A stretch of 64,000 nt of DNA from an uncultured Gammaproteobacteria bacterium (GTDB lineage: Bacteria > Pseudomonadota > Gammaproteobacteria > UBA6429 > Thiohalophilaceae), in assembly GCA_937967995.1 (NCBI GenBank), contig CALBTB010000010.1, positions 349,649-413,648 on the forward strand, given 5' to 3'. Shown here one piece after another: positions 17,524 to 26,862 of this stretch (the stretch's first letter is position 1; every line of letters starts with the position of its first letter). Position numbers and translations under genes: made by a program. Under the pieces are notes generated by a model, which worked only from the letters and a program-made list of their open reading frames with translations, was not told the origin of the DNA and did no database searches.

Positions 17524-18954
17524 ATGGAATGGGAAACAGTCATTGGTCTGGAAATTCATACCCAGCTGGCAACTAAAAGTAAAATCTTCTCAGGCGCCTC
17601 AACCGCTTATGGTGCGGAACCGAATACGCAGGCCTGCGCGGTGGACCTTGGTCTGCCGGGCGTGCTGCCGGTATTAAATAAACAAGTCGTGATCATGGCC
17701 ATCAAGTTTGGCCTGGCGATTGGTGCAAATGTCTCGCGTCATTCCGTGTTTGCGCGGAAAAACTATTTTTATCCGGACTTACCCAAGGGCTACCAGATCA
17801 GTCAGTATGAATTACCGATAGTCGAAACCGGGAAAATTGATATCGAACTGGAAGATGGCACCAGCAAAACCATCGGTATCACCCGCGCCCACCTTGAAGA
17901 AGACGCCGGTAAGTCATTGCACGAGGATTATCACGGCATGACCGGCATTGATTTGAATCGCGCCGGTACACCGTTACTGGAAATCGTCTCAGAACCGGAT
18001 ATGCGGTCCGCCAAAGAAGCAGTGGCCTACATGAAAAAGATTCATTCACTGGTGCGTTACCTGGAAATCAGTGACGGTAACATGCAGGAAGGCTCGTTTC
18101 GTTGTGACGCCAATGTCTCTGTGCGACCAAAAGGGCAGAAGGAATTTGGCACGCGTACAGAATTAAAAAACATCAACTCATTCCGGTTTGTGGAACGCGC
18201 CATCAACTTCGAAGTGGAACGGCAGATCGATGTGCTGGAAGGCGGTGGCGAAATCATTCAGGAAACCCGCCTGTACGATCCGGACAAAAACGAAACCCGT
18301 TCCATGCGTTCCAAGGAAGAAGCGATGGATTATCGTTATTTCCCGGATCCGGATTTACTCCCGGTGGCCATCAACGACGAAACCATTGCCTCAGTTGAAA
18401 AGACCATGCCGGAACTGCCGTCGGCGAAAAAGGCCCGTTTTGAAAAAGAGTTTGCATTGAGTGATTACGATGCGAGTATTCTTACCGGCGATAAGGACCT
18501 GGCCGACTATTTTGAAACCGTCGTAAAAACTTCCGCTCAGGCCAAGTTGTCTGCCAACTGGGTCATCAGTGAACTGTCCGGACGACTGAACAAGGAAGAC
18601 AGGGATATCACCGACAGCCCGATCAGTGCGCAAATGCTCGGTGGCATGATCAAACGACTGGCTGAAAATGCGATCACCTCCAAGATGGCCAAGGAAGTGT
18701 TCAATGCCATGTGGGACGGTGAAGGTGATGCGGATGCGATCATCGAAAAGCGTGGCCTGAAACCGGCCGACACCGGTGAAGTCGAAAAGATCATTGATGA
18801 GATCATTGCCAACAACCCCGACCAGGTTGAACAGTTCCGGGCAGGTAAAGAGAAAGTGCTTGGGTTTTTCGTTGGCCAGGTGATGAAGGCGTCGAAAGGG
18901 AAGGCGGATCCGGGGCAGGTTAATCAGTTACTTCGAAATAAACTAAAGCCGTAA
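17524..18954 (+). CDS. gatB: Asp/Glu-tRNA amidotransferase subunit B
   Basis: tRNA- and ATP-binding subunit that activates the misacylated residue. WETVIGLEIHTQLATKSKIF and the zinc/phosphate-binding region SYELP-like block near residue 100 identify it, with a C-terminal GatB/YqeY helical domain (TSKMAKEVFNAMWDGEG). GTG at 17521 and ATG at 17524 are adjacent; I use the ATG because MEWETVIGLE is the common N-terminus. AAGG lies 8 nt before it. Confidence 0.97.
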   Translation: MEWETVIGLEIHTQLATKSKIFSGASTAYGAEPNTQACAVDLGLPGVLPVLNKQVVIMAIKFGLAIGANVSRHSVFARKNYFYPDLPKGYQISQYELPIVETGKIDIELEDGTSKTIGITRAHLEEDAGKSLHEDYHGMTGIDLNRAGTPLLEIVSEPDMRSAKEAVAYMKKIHSLVRYLEISDGNMQEGSFRCDANVSVRPKGQKEFGTRTELKNINSFRFVERAINFEVERQIDVLEGGGEIIQETRLYDPDKNETRSMRSKEEAMDYRYFPDPDLLPVAINDETIASVEKTMPELPSAKKARFEKEFALSDYDASILTGDKDLADYFETVVKTSAQAKLSANWVISELSGRLNKEDRDITDSPISAQMLGGMIKRLAENAITSKMAKEVFNAMWDGEGDADAIIEKRGLKPADTGEVEKIIDEIIANNPDQVEQFRAGKEKVLGFFVGQVMKASKGKADPGQVNQLLRNKLKP

Positions 18955-18977
18955 GTCGTTACAGGCTAGAGTATTAT

Positions 18978-19079
18978 GCACTTGGATATCAACAAACAAA
19001 ACACGCTGTAAATACATCCCTGTACGCTCGACGACGGCGTCCATGCCGTCGACGGTTTTGTTTGTTGATTTTCAAGTGC
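18978..19079 (+). repeat. Long hairpin element, copy 2
   Basis: GCACTTG (18978-18984) pairs with CAAGTGC (19073-19079), and the 15-nt arm 18988-19002 pairs perfectly with 19055-19069. The core AATACATCCCTGTACGCTCG lies at 19011-19030 and the inner hairpin is CGACGGC/GCCGTCG (19032-19038, 19045-19051). The stem sequence is unrelated to copy 1, but pairing is kept. It lies between gatB and hslO. Confidence 0.85.
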
Positions 19080-19124
19080 TGAAAAAATTGATATTCAGCA
19101 ATAAGAGATATTTTACCAGCTACG

Positions 19125-20003
19125 ATGTCAGACAACGACACATTACAGCGCTTTTTATTTGAGCACACGCCGATACGCGGTGAGATTGTGCATCTGGATG
19201 CCACCTGGCAGGCGATTCTCGACAAGCATGATTATCCGCCGCTGGTGCGCAGTGTCCTCGGTGAAATGATGGCAGCATCGGTGTTGCTGGCGGCCTCGTT
19301 AAAATTACACGGCAGGTTGATTATTCAGTTACAGGGCACCGGACCGATTTCACTGCTGGTGGTGGAATGCAGCAATGCGCATGAATTACGTGGCCTGGCG
19401 CACTGGTCCGAGTTACCCGAGGAAGGCGATTTATCGACGCTGGCCGGCAACGGTCAGTTGACTATAACACTGGAACCCAAGGATGATCAGGATCGTTATC
19501 AGAGTATTGTTGAGTTAAGTGGTAACAGTGTCTCGGATGCGCTGATGAACTACCTGCAACAATCCGAGCAACTGGATACCTGCCTGTGGTTAAGTGCAAA
19601 TGAGCATCGGGCTGCGGGCCTGATGTTACAAAAATTACCCACTGAAAAAGAAGCCGAAGACGCGGACGCCTGGAATCGTGTCATCCAGTTGGCCAACACG
19701 GTCAGTAATGAAGAACTTCTTGAAGTCTCTGAGCTCAAATTACTACATCGCCTGTTTCATGAAGAAAAGGTTCGCGTATTTGATCCGGCGCCGGTCTGTT
19801 TTCGTTGTACCTGTTCCAAGGACCGCGTCATCAACATGTTACGCAGCCTGGGTCCTGTCGAAGTCAAAGGGATTCTGGAAGAACAGGGTGAGGTCAGTGT
19901 GGCCTGTGAATTCTGTAATCAGAAATATGCGTTTGACACGGTCGATGTGGAAGAAATCTTTGCCAGCAGCGTCACGACGAATCCGTCGGAGACGCGGCAT
20001 TAA
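19125..20003 (+). CDS. hslO: Redox-regulated holdase chaperone Hsp33
   Basis: Zinc-bound, oxidation-activated chaperone that holds unfolding proteins during oxidative stress. The C-terminal redox switch CFRCTC (about residue 225) and CEFC (about residue 264) gives the C-x-C...C-x-x-C zinc site. Length 292 and the N-terminal block RGEIVHLDATWQAIL fit the family. The gene stands alone after hairpin copy 2. Confidence 0.96.
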   Translation: MSDNDTLQRFLFEHTPIRGEIVHLDATWQAILDKHDYPPLVRSVLGEMMAASVLLAASLKLHGRLIIQLQGTGPISLLVVECSNAHELRGLAHWSELPEEGDLSTLAGNGQLTITLEPKDDQDRYQSIVELSGNSVSDALMNYLQQSEQLDTCLWLSANEHRAAGLMLQKLPTEKEAEDADAWNRVIQLANTVSNEELLEVSELKLLHRLFHEEKVRVFDPAPVCFRCTCSKDRVINMLRSLGPVEVKGILEEQGEVSVACEFCNQKYAFDTVDVEEIFASSVTTNPSETRH

Positions 20004-20029
20004 ATTGAAATTGAATAAGGAGTAAACCT

Positions 20030-20470
20030 GTGAGAATGAAAAGCATTTTGATTTTAAGTGTAGCCCTGTTCGTAAGCATGCCAGTCAAGGCGTCCGATGA
20101 AGGCGATGTGGAGCTGGTGGCACTGATGCAATCTCTGCAATATTTTACCCATAAACTCAGTTTGTCTGTCGATGCGAAAAACCAGAAGCTGGCAAACTTT
20201 TATGCGCACGAAATAGAGGAAGTAATTGAACAAATTGAGAAAGTGGAATCCTACGACGGACACGCGGTAGGGAAGCTGGTTGACTTTCATCTGGAAAAAC
20301 CGTTTGAAGCGCTGGAAAAAGCCATTAAAAGCAACAATGCGAGCGATATGAAAGTGAAGCTGGATGAACTGATTGCCTCCTGTAATAAATGCCACAAGGC
20401 AACCGATCATGGTTATATCGTCATTAAGAAAAACACCAACAATCCATTCATGCAATCATTTAAACCCTAG
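20030..20470 (+). CDS. Small periplasmic cytochrome c, class II (c'-like)
   Basis: 146 residues starting at GTG 20030, with AAGGAG 7 nt upstream; the ATG at 20036 would be too far from it. A signal peptide (SILILSVALFVSMPVKAS) is followed by an all-helical region and a single C-terminal heme site CNKCHK near residue 127. Heme attachment close to the C-terminus after a helical bundle is the layout of cytochrome c' and cytochrome b562-like proteins. Such proteins bind NO or carry electrons, which would suit a denitrifier, but that link is inference. The gene is 26 nt after hslO. Confidence 0.75.
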   Translation: MRMKSILILSVALFVSMPVKASDEGDVELVALMQSLQYFTHKLSLSVDAKNQKLANFYAHEIEEVIEQIEKVESYDGHAVGKLVDFHLEKPFEALEKAIKSNNASDMKVKLDELIASCNKCHKATDHGYIVIKKNTNNPFMQSFKP

Positions 20471-20503
20471 TGGCTGTTAGCTGGAATCATTTAATTCAGG
20501 TCT

Positions 20504-20947
20504 ATGAATCCGACCGAGGTTGAACGCTACCTGCATGAGCACATTCCCCTGTCGCTCGCGATGGGGGTAAAGGTGATAAGTGCACAGGAACATCAGGTCA
20601 GGCTGGCGGCACCACTGGCACCTAATATCAATCATCGTGAAACCGTGTTTGGTGGCAGTGCCTCGGCACTGGCTATCCTGTCTGCCTGGACGCTGCTCTA
20701 TGTTCGCTGCAAGACAAACGATATTCAGGCGCGACTGGTGATTCACAAAAACACCATGCACTACGATGCAGCCATGGCAGGAGACTTTGAAGCATGCTGT
20801 GAATTTGATGATCAGCCAGTATGGAACCGGTTTGTAAAGACGTTACAACGGCATTCGCGTTCACGTATCAGTCTGACGGCCGGACTAGTGTGTAATGACC
20901 GGGCGGCAGGCCGGTTCAGTGGTGATTTTGTCGGCTTGTTGAAATAA
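20504..20947 (+). CDS. YiiD C-terminal-like thioesterase-fold protein
   Basis: 147-residue hot-dog-fold protein. NINHRETVFGGSASALAILSAWTLL is the helix and signature of the family related to the C-terminal domain of E. coli YiiD (quoted here as a region, residues about 45-69). Members are presumed acyl-CoA or acyl-ACP thioesterases; the substrate is not known. It converges on the moeB-like gene with only 6 nt between stops. Confidence 0.75.
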   Translation: MNPTEVERYLHEHIPLSLAMGVKVISAQEHQVRLAAPLAPNINHRETVFGGSASALAILSAWTLLYVRCKTNDIQARLVIHKNTMHYDAAMAGDFEACCEFDDQPVWNRFVKTLQRHSRSRISLTAGLVCNDRAAGRFSGDFVGLLK

Positions 20948-20953
20948 ACAGTA

Positions 20954-21697
20954 TTATTGACTGCAAACCGGGCAGGCCGGATCTTTTTTGAGTTTAATCT
21001 TGCGAAACTCCATCGCCAGGCCATCGACAACCAGTAGATAACCGCACAATGTATCGCCGGCCTGGGTCAGATACTTGATCGCTTCGATGGCCTGCAGTGA
21101 TCCAATCAAACCGGTAACAGGAGCAAGCACACCGTTTTCACTGCAACGCAGATCCTCTTCGCCACCATCCCGGTATAAACAACGATAACAGGGTGCATCG
21201 CCTGCATCATTGGGAAACACACTGAGCTGGCCTTCAAAACGAATCGCTGCACCGGAGACTAATGGTTTCTTATGTTTAACACAGGCCCTGTTAACGGCAA
21301 AGCGTGTCTCAAAATTATCACAGCCGTCCACAACCAGATCGACCTGCGGCACCAGTTCATTCAGTGCGCTGTCATCCAGTTTGTTTTTATAACGCGTGAC
21401 GACGACATCCGGATTGATGTCTTTGAGTGTTTCAAATGCGGAATCGACCTTGGCCTTACCAATGTCCTGCGTGCGATGAATGATCTGCCGTTGCAGGTTG
21501 GATAACTCCACGTTATCAAAATCAGCCAGAATAAGATGACCGACACCGGCACTGGCCAGGTACATGGCGGCAGGTGAACCCAGTCCACCCATACCGACTA
21601 TTAATATTGTCGAATCAAGCAGGCGTTGCTGACCAGTGGCATCAATCTGCGGCAACATAATCTGCCGGCTATAGCGCAGTAACTGGTTGTCATCCAT
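20954..21697 (-). CDS. moeB: MoeB/ThiF-family adenylyltransferase
   Basis: E1-like enzyme that adenylates the C-terminal glycine of a sulfur carrier protein, MoaD in the case of MoeB. The nucleotide-binding loop VGMGGLGSPAAMYLASAG, the Arg-finger region ELSNLQRQIIHRT and two zinc CxxC pairs (CYRC near 171, CPVC at the C-terminus) are visible. The catalytic-Cys region RCSENGVLAPV is present. No C-terminal rhodanese domain is present. ThiF is the alternative, but length and ending favour MoeB. Confidence 0.88.
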   Translation of the reverse strand: MDDNQLLRYSRQIMLPQIDATGQQRLLDSTILIVGMGGLGSPAAMYLASAGVGHLILADFDNVELSNLQRQIIHRTQDIGKAKVDSAFETLKDINPDVVVTRYKNKLDDSALNELVPQVDLVVDGCDNFETRFAVNRACVKHKKPLVSGAAIRFEGQLSVFPNDAGDAPCYRCLYRDGGEEDLRCSENGVLAPVTGLIGSLQAIEAIKYLTQAGDTLCGYLLVVDGLAMEFRKIKLKKDPACPVCSQ

Positions 21698-22544
21698 GAA
21701 TATGCCACTGTGCGTAAGTCATTCGAACATGTCCGGCCAGATCATGACGCTGTGTAATTGATGAATAACCAGCCGATTCAAATAATTCATGAACCTGCTG
21801 TCCCTGGTCATAACCATGTTCCAGCATCAACCAGCCGTCAGTGTTTAAATACCGATGACTGTTTGTCACCAGATAACGAATGTCATTCAATCCATCCGGC
21901 CCAGATGTCAGGGCGTGTGACGGTTCATGTTGCACATCCCCCAGCTGTAAGTGGGGATCATTATCAGCGACATAGGGTGGATTGGATATAATCAAATCAA
22001 ACCGATGGTTTGTATTGATAGCCTCAAACCAGTTGCCCTGTTCGAACTGAAGATTATCCAGCTTATAGTGCCGGGCATTTTGTTGCGCCACATTCAGTGT
22101 CGTTGAGGCGAGATCGGTTGCCAGTACATTCCAGCCGGGTCGCGCTTTGGCGATGGCAATTGCAATCGCGCCACTGCCGGTGCCCAGATCCACGACATCG
22201 ACGGGTTGTTGCTGTGAAAATAAAGTCAGCGCGGTTTCCACCAGTAATTCCGTTTCCGGTCGCGGTATTAACGTGTCCTTCGTGACCGTCAGTTCCACAT
22301 CCCAGAAATGTTGTTTACCAATCAGGTAAGCAACCGGCACACCCTGTTTACGTTGTTTGATTAAGGCGGTGATCTGATCGAGCTTTTGTGTCTCAATCGC
22401 CATATCAGGTTGTGTAATGAACTGCGTGCGTGGAATCACCAGCACATGGGCAATCAGTAACTCGGCATCGAGACGCGCCGAATCCGAGCTATGTGACAAC
22501 AGGTTGATGGCGTCACGATGCAGGTTGCCCAGCGTGATATTCAT
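21690..22544 (-). CDS. prmC: Release factor glutamine methyltransferase
   Basis: SAM-dependent N5-methyltransferase that methylates the Gln of the GGQ motif in RF1 and RF2. Motif I VVDLGTGSGAIAIAIA and the active-site ISNPPY are present; the helical N-terminal domain recognises the factor. The start overlaps prfA (ATGA) and the end overlaps moeB by 8 nt, the common gammaproteobacterial layout. Confidence 0.97.
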   Translation of the reverse strand: MNITLGNLHRDAINLLSHSSDSARLDAELLIAHVLVIPRTQFITQPDMAIETQKLDQITALIKQRKQGVPVAYLIGKQHFWDVELTVTKDTLIPRPETELLVETALTLFSQQQPVDVVDLGTGSGAIAIAIAKARPGWNVLATDLASTTLNVAQQNARHYKLDNLQFEQGNWFEAINTNHRFDLIISNPPYVADNDPHLQLGDVQHEPSHALTSGPDGLNDIRYLVTNSHRYLNTDGWLMLEHGYDQGQQVHELFESAGYSSITQRHDLAGHVRMTYAQWHIHG

Positions 22545-23632
22545 CAGGCCTCTTCACTCATGCTGGCCAGCAGGTCGGTCTGGTGTTCATGAATCAACGG
22601 CCCGATGACTTCATCCAGACTGCCCTGCATAATTTCGTCCAGTTTGTACAGGGTCAGGTTGATACGGTGATCAGTGACACGTCCCTGCGGATAGTTATAG
22701 GTACGAATACGCTCGGAACGATCACCGCTGCCCACCAGCGACTTGCGAGTCTGCGCCTGTTCTTTTTGTTGTTTTTCCTGTTGCTGGGTTAACAGTCGTG
22801 CCTGTAACAGCGACATGGCGCGGGCACGGTTTTTATGCTGCGAACGTTCATCCTGGCATTCCACCACGATACCAGTAGGTAAGTGCGTGATACGGATTGC
22901 CGAATCGGTTTTGTTGACGTGCTGACCACCGGCACCGGAGGCGCGATAAGTATCAATCTTCAGGTCGTTAGTGTTGATATCCACTTCATCGATGTCATCC
23001 ACTTCCGGCATGATGGCGACCGTACAGGCCGAAGTATGAATGCGCCCCTGCGACTCGGTTTCCGGTACGCGTTGCACGCGATGTGCACCAGACTCAAACT
23101 TGAGCCGTGAATAGGCACCCTGTCCTTCGATGCGGGCGATGATTTCCTTGTAACCACCGTGTTCGCCTTCGTGTTCACTCATGACTTCCAGTTTCCAGCG
23201 CTGTTTTTCCGCGTAGCGGGCATACATGCGAAACAGGTCACCGGCAAAAATGGCGGCTTCGTCTCCACCGGTGCCGGCACGGATTTCCAGAAAAATATTT
23301 TTTTCATCATTCGGATCTTTGGGCAGCATCAGCAATTGCAGTTCCTGTGCCAGTGCATCCTTACGCGCGTCTGCCTGTTTGAGTTCCTCTTCGGCCAGGT
23401 TGCGCATGTCCGGATCGTCTTCTTCCAGCATCACCTGTGCATCCTCAATGGCATTGAGGGTGCTTTCATAATCCCGGTAACAGGAAATGATCGGGCTGAG
23501 CTGGGCGTGTTCCTGCGACAGGCCGCGGAATTTGTTCTGATCACCAATCACGTCCGGATCAGACAACAGGGCGTTGATTTCTTCCAGTCGTTCGGAGAGG
23601 GATTGTAATTTGGTTCGAATCGAGTCTTTCAT
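22544..23632 (-). CDS. prfA: Peptide chain release factor 1
   Basis: Terminates translation at UAA and UAG. The GGQ peptidyl-hydrolysis motif is in ASGAGGQHVNKTDSAIR, and the HRVQRVPETESQGRIHTS block is RF1-type. The length of 362 fits. It lies between hemA and prmC as in E. coli. Confidence 0.98.
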   Translation of the reverse strand: MKDSIRTKLQSLSERLEEINALLSDPDVIGDQNKFRGLSQEHAQLSPIISCYRDYESTLNAIEDAQVMLEEDDPDMRNLAEEELKQADARKDALAQELQLLMLPKDPNDEKNIFLEIRAGTGGDEAAIFAGDLFRMYARYAEKQRWKLEVMSEHEGEHGGYKEIIARIEGQGAYSRLKFESGAHRVQRVPETESQGRIHTSACTVAIMPEVDDIDEVDINTNDLKIDTYRASGAGGQHVNKTDSAIRITHLPTGIVVECQDERSQHKNRARAMSLLQARLLTQQQEKQQKEQAQTRKSLVGSGDRSERIRTYNYPQGRVTDHRINLTLYKLDEIMQGSLDEVIGPLIHEHQTDLLASMSEEA

Positions 23633-23696
23633 ACATCAATCATAAAATAGTTCAGGCACGGGAATAAACGGCGAAAAAAGATCAGCAACAGGGTTG

Positions 23697-24962
23697 CTAA
23701 TCGACGAGATCGGGATTGAGGCCGAGTAAGCGGCAGGCGTTTTTTAACTGTTCCTGATCACCGTGGTAGGCGGCGTGCTTCATCTGCACACTGGGCTCGT
23801 GGATCAGTTTGTTGGTCAGGACCCTGGCCAGTTCGGTCACCACGGCATGCGGGTCCTTGCCGGCCAGTAACTGTCGACGTGCATTGGCCAGCACATCTTC
23901 GCGATGCTTGTTGGCCTGTTCACGAAAGGCGCGAATTGCATCGACGGCATCCAGTGAACGCAGCCAGCCCATGAAGTGATCCACCTGGGTGGAAATAATC
24001 TCTTCGGCCTGCATGGCCGCTTCCTGGCGGGACTTGCGGTTTTCCTCGATGACTTCCTGTAAATCGTCAACTGTATATAAATAGATATCATCGAGCTCGG
24101 CCACTTCCGGTTCGATATCCCGTGGCACGGCGATATCCACCATAAACATCGGCCGGTGTTTGCGCTGCCGGGTGATGTTTTCCATCATGCCCTTACCGAT
24201 TATCGGTAACGGACTGGCGGTGGAACTGATTACGATATCCGCTTCCTGTAGACGTTGCGGTATGTGTTTGAGCGCGATGGCCTGGGCATCAAAATTTTTC
24301 GCCAGCTCATTGGCGCGCTCGACTGTGCGATTCGCCACGATGATGCGTTGCACGTTGTTTTCCACCAGGTGGCGTGCCACCAGTTCGATGGTTTCACCGG
24401 CGCCGATCAGCATGACAGTGTGTTCACTTAAATCGGAAAAGATCTGCTTTGCCAGGCTGACGGCCGCAAATGCGACGGAGACGGGGCTGGCACCAATCGC
24501 CGTGTCGGTACGCACCTGTTTGGCCACTGCAAAGGTGTGCTGAAACAGGCGATTCAACTGTGTCCCAAGGGCTCCGGCCTGATTAGCGGCGACATAGGCT
24601 TCCTTGATCTGGCCGAGAATCTGCGGTTCGCCCAGCACCATCGAATCCAGACCACTGGCCACCTTGAGAATATGGCTTACCGCATCACTGTCGGAATAGG
24701 CATAGATATAAGGTGAGATGGTTTCCAGCGGTAACTGGTGATATTCACTCAGCCATTCCAGAATGGCGTCATTGGCCGGGTAGTCCAGGCCGCAATAAAG
24801 TTCGGTGCGGTTACAGGTAGATAAAATCACTGCCTCGTTGATGGACTCGCGCCCGACCAGGTCCAGCAGGGCGTCACGGATTTTTTCCGGGGTAAAGGCG
24901 ACCTTCTCCCGAATATCAACCGGAGCGGTTTTGTGGTTTATGCCAAATGCCAGGAGTGTCAT
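23697..24962 (-). CDS. hemA: Glutamyl-tRNA reductase
   Basis: NADPH-dependent enzyme for the first committed step of C5-pathway tetrapyrrole synthesis. ILSTCNRTELYC contains the catalytic Cys, and VMLIGAGETIELVARHL is the NADPH-binding fold, with a C-terminal dimerisation helix domain. It supplies precursors for the heme d1 and c-type hemes used further along. It diverges from the TPR lipoprotein/lolB operon, as in many gammaproteobacteria. Confidence 0.97.
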   Translation of the reverse strand: MTLLAFGINHKTAPVDIREKVAFTPEKIRDALLDLVGRESINEAVILSTCNRTELYCGLDYPANDAILEWLSEYHQLPLETISPYIYAYSDSDAVSHILKVASGLDSMVLGEPQILGQIKEAYVAANQAGALGTQLNRLFQHTFAVAKQVRTDTAIGASPVSVAFAAVSLAKQIFSDLSEHTVMLIGAGETIELVARHLVENNVQRIIVANRTVERANELAKNFDAQAIALKHIPQRLQEADIVISSTASPLPIIGKGMMENITRQRKHRPMFMVDIAVPRDIEPEVAELDDIYLYTVDDLQEVIEENRKSRQEAAMQAEEIISTQVDHFMGWLRSLDAVDAIRAFREQANKHREDVLANARRQLLAGKDPHAVVTELARVLTNKLIHEPSVQMKHAAYHGDQEQLKNACRLLGLNPDLVD

Positions 24963-25089
24963 CTGTTTACGGAATTCTGGTCTGATTCGTGCTAACTTGT
25001 GAACAAATACCCTGAATGTGTACCTAAATTATACAGGGTATTTTGCCGAAAAGTTGTATATAGTTGGTGAATCAGGTGGTAATCAGCAC

Positions 25090-26862
25090 ATGCTAGTCAG
25101 GAATATCAAACACTTCCCCAAAGCGCTTCTGTGGCTACTGGTCGGACCGTGGCTGGTTGCCTGCGGTGCCGCGCCCCTTGCGCCAGAACAATCCGCGCCT
25201 GAACAGTCACCCGAACAATCGCCGCCAACGACGGTCACAACCCAGCAAGTCATGCCGGAACCGGCTGAGCCTACCACCGACCTGAGTCCCGAACTGCTGT
25301 TTCGGCTGATGCTCGCAGAAATAGCCGGCCAGCGTGGTCATATCGGGGTGGCCGTAAAGCAATACCTGGCAGCTGCGGAGGATTCAATGGATCCCAAGGT
25401 CATCGAGCGGGCCACGCGCATTGCGGTATATGCCCGCGACAATGACAGTGCCCTCAAGGCGGCCAGTCTGTGGACCGAGGTCGAGCCGGACAGTATCGAA
25501 GCGCACCAGGTCGCCGCGGCGATGTATGTGCGTATGGGTAACACGGAACAGGCCCACCAGCATCTGGAGCGGGTCGTTGAGCTGGGCGATAGCGGTAATC
25601 GCAATACCTTTATGCTGATTACCTCATTACTCGGCAAGGAGCGTGATAAGCAGACCGCGCTCAGGGCTATGAGTCAACTTGTGGCGAACCGGCAGGACAA
25701 TCCGGATGCCCTGTATGCCTATGCGCAGCTGGCGGTCCTGGTCGGCGAACTGGATACGGCTTCCAGTGCCGTGCAACGTGCCATTTCATTACGCCCGGAC
25801 TGGGCTGATGCCCACATCCTGTACAGCAATACCCTTTATCGCCAGGGCAAGAAAGTTCAGGCGATGACGGACCTGGAAAAAGCCGTTAATCGCTATCCCG
25901 CCAATCTTGTATTGCGGGATTATTATGCCCGCCGGCTGGTTGACGAAAAACGTTATGAAGAGGCGCGGGATCAGTTTGAGGAATTACTGGTGCATGCGCC
26001 CAACAATGCCGAGGCGCAATATGCGCTGGGGCTGCTTGCACTACAGACCCGGGATCTGGACGCGTCTGCCAAAGTGTTCAAGAAGCTGGTCAAACAGGGC
26101 AAGCGGGTCCATGAAGCCAGTTACTACCTTGGACAGATTGCCGAACAAAAGGAACAAACTAAGGAAGCCATGCGCTGGTATAGCCTCGTCACGAACGGGC
26201 AATACAAGGTGGACGCCCAGATTCGCATGGCCATTATCGAATCACAGGCGGGTGATCTGGCACAGGCACGTGAACGGCTCAGCAACCTGGAGCCGGAAAA
26301 CGCCGAAATGGAGCAACGCCTGATTCTGGCCGAAGGCGAAATCCTGCGTGAAGCCAAGCTCTACCAGGAAGCCTTCGATCTCTTCAGCGAAGGGCTGGCA
26401 CGCCTGCCGGGTAACGTCGGACTGCTGTATGCACGGGCGCTGACCGCGGAAAAAATCGAACGCGTCGATGTGACCTTTTCAGACCTGGAGCAGATCATCA
26501 AGCTGGAACCGAACAATGCCCAGGCCCTCAATGCCTACGGCTATACACTGGTGGATCGCACCGATCGCACCCAGGAAGGCATGCAACATATTCAGAAGGC
26601 TTATCAGATTCAGCCGGATGATCCGGCCATCATGGACAGCATGGGCTGGGCCCATTACCGGCTGGGTAATCACCAGGAAGCGCTGAAATACCTGCGCATG
26701 GCCTTTGCAAAACTCAAGGACTCGGAAATCGCCGCCCACCTTGGTGAAGTGCTGTGGGTCCTGGGTGATGAAGATGAGGCGCGGAGCATCTGGGAAGAAG
26801 CGCTGCGCGAGACACCGTCACACAAATTGCTACTCGATGTTATCAAACGTTTTACCAAATAA
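25090..26862 (+). CDS. TPR-repeat lipoprotein of the hemA-lolB locus
   Basis: The ATG at 25090 is used because AGGTGGT precedes it and it yields a lipoprotein signal (ALLWLLVGPWLVACG, Cys as lipidation site); the frame is open back to a GTG at 25018. A Pro/Glu-rich linker with EQSPEQSPP repeats follows. About ten to twelve TPR units fill residues 90-590, for example TDLEKAVNRYPANLVLRDYY and ALNAYGYTLVDRT. Proteins of this type commonly sit between hemA and lolB and are thought to be outer-membrane scaffolds. The end overlaps lolB by 26 nt. Confidence 0.85.
   Translation: MLVRNIKHFPKALLWLLVGPWLVACGAAPLAPEQSAPEQSPEQSPPTTVTTQQVMPEPAEPTTDLSPELLFRLMLAEIAGQRGHIGVAVKQYLAAAEDSMDPKVIERATRIAVYARDNDSALKAASLWTEVEPDSIEAHQVAAAMYVRMGNTEQAHQHLERVVELGDSGNRNTFMLITSLLGKERDKQTALRAMSQLVANRQDNPDALYAYAQLAVLVGELDTASSAVQRAISLRPDWADAHILYSNTLYRQGKKVQAMTDLEKAVNRYPANLVLRDYYARRLVDEKRYEEARDQFEELLVHAPNNAEAQYALGLLALQTRDLDASAKVFKKLVKQGKRVHEASYYLGQIAEQKEQTKEAMRWYSLVTNGQYKVDAQIRMAIIESQAGDLAQARERLSNLEPENAEMEQRLILAEGEILREAKLYQEAFDLFSEGLARLPGNVGLLYARALTAEKIERVDVTFSDLEQIIKLEPNNAQALNAYGYTLVDRTDRTQEGMQHIQKAYQIQPDDPAIMDSMGWAHYRLGNHQEALKYLRMAFAKLKDSEIAAHLGEVLWVLGDEDEARSIWEEALRETPSHKLLLDVIKRFTK

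Noticed and set aside
17357..19079. Repeated hairpins considered as a CRISPR array or attC sites
   Set aside because: Copies are far apart with coding genes between them, no regular spacers, and arms differ in sequence; not an array or an integron cassette set.
24991..25062. Candidate promoter hexamers between hemA and the TPR lipoprotein gene
   Set aside because: TTGTGA and TTATAC occur but spacing (about 26 nt) is incompatible with a sigma-70 promoter.
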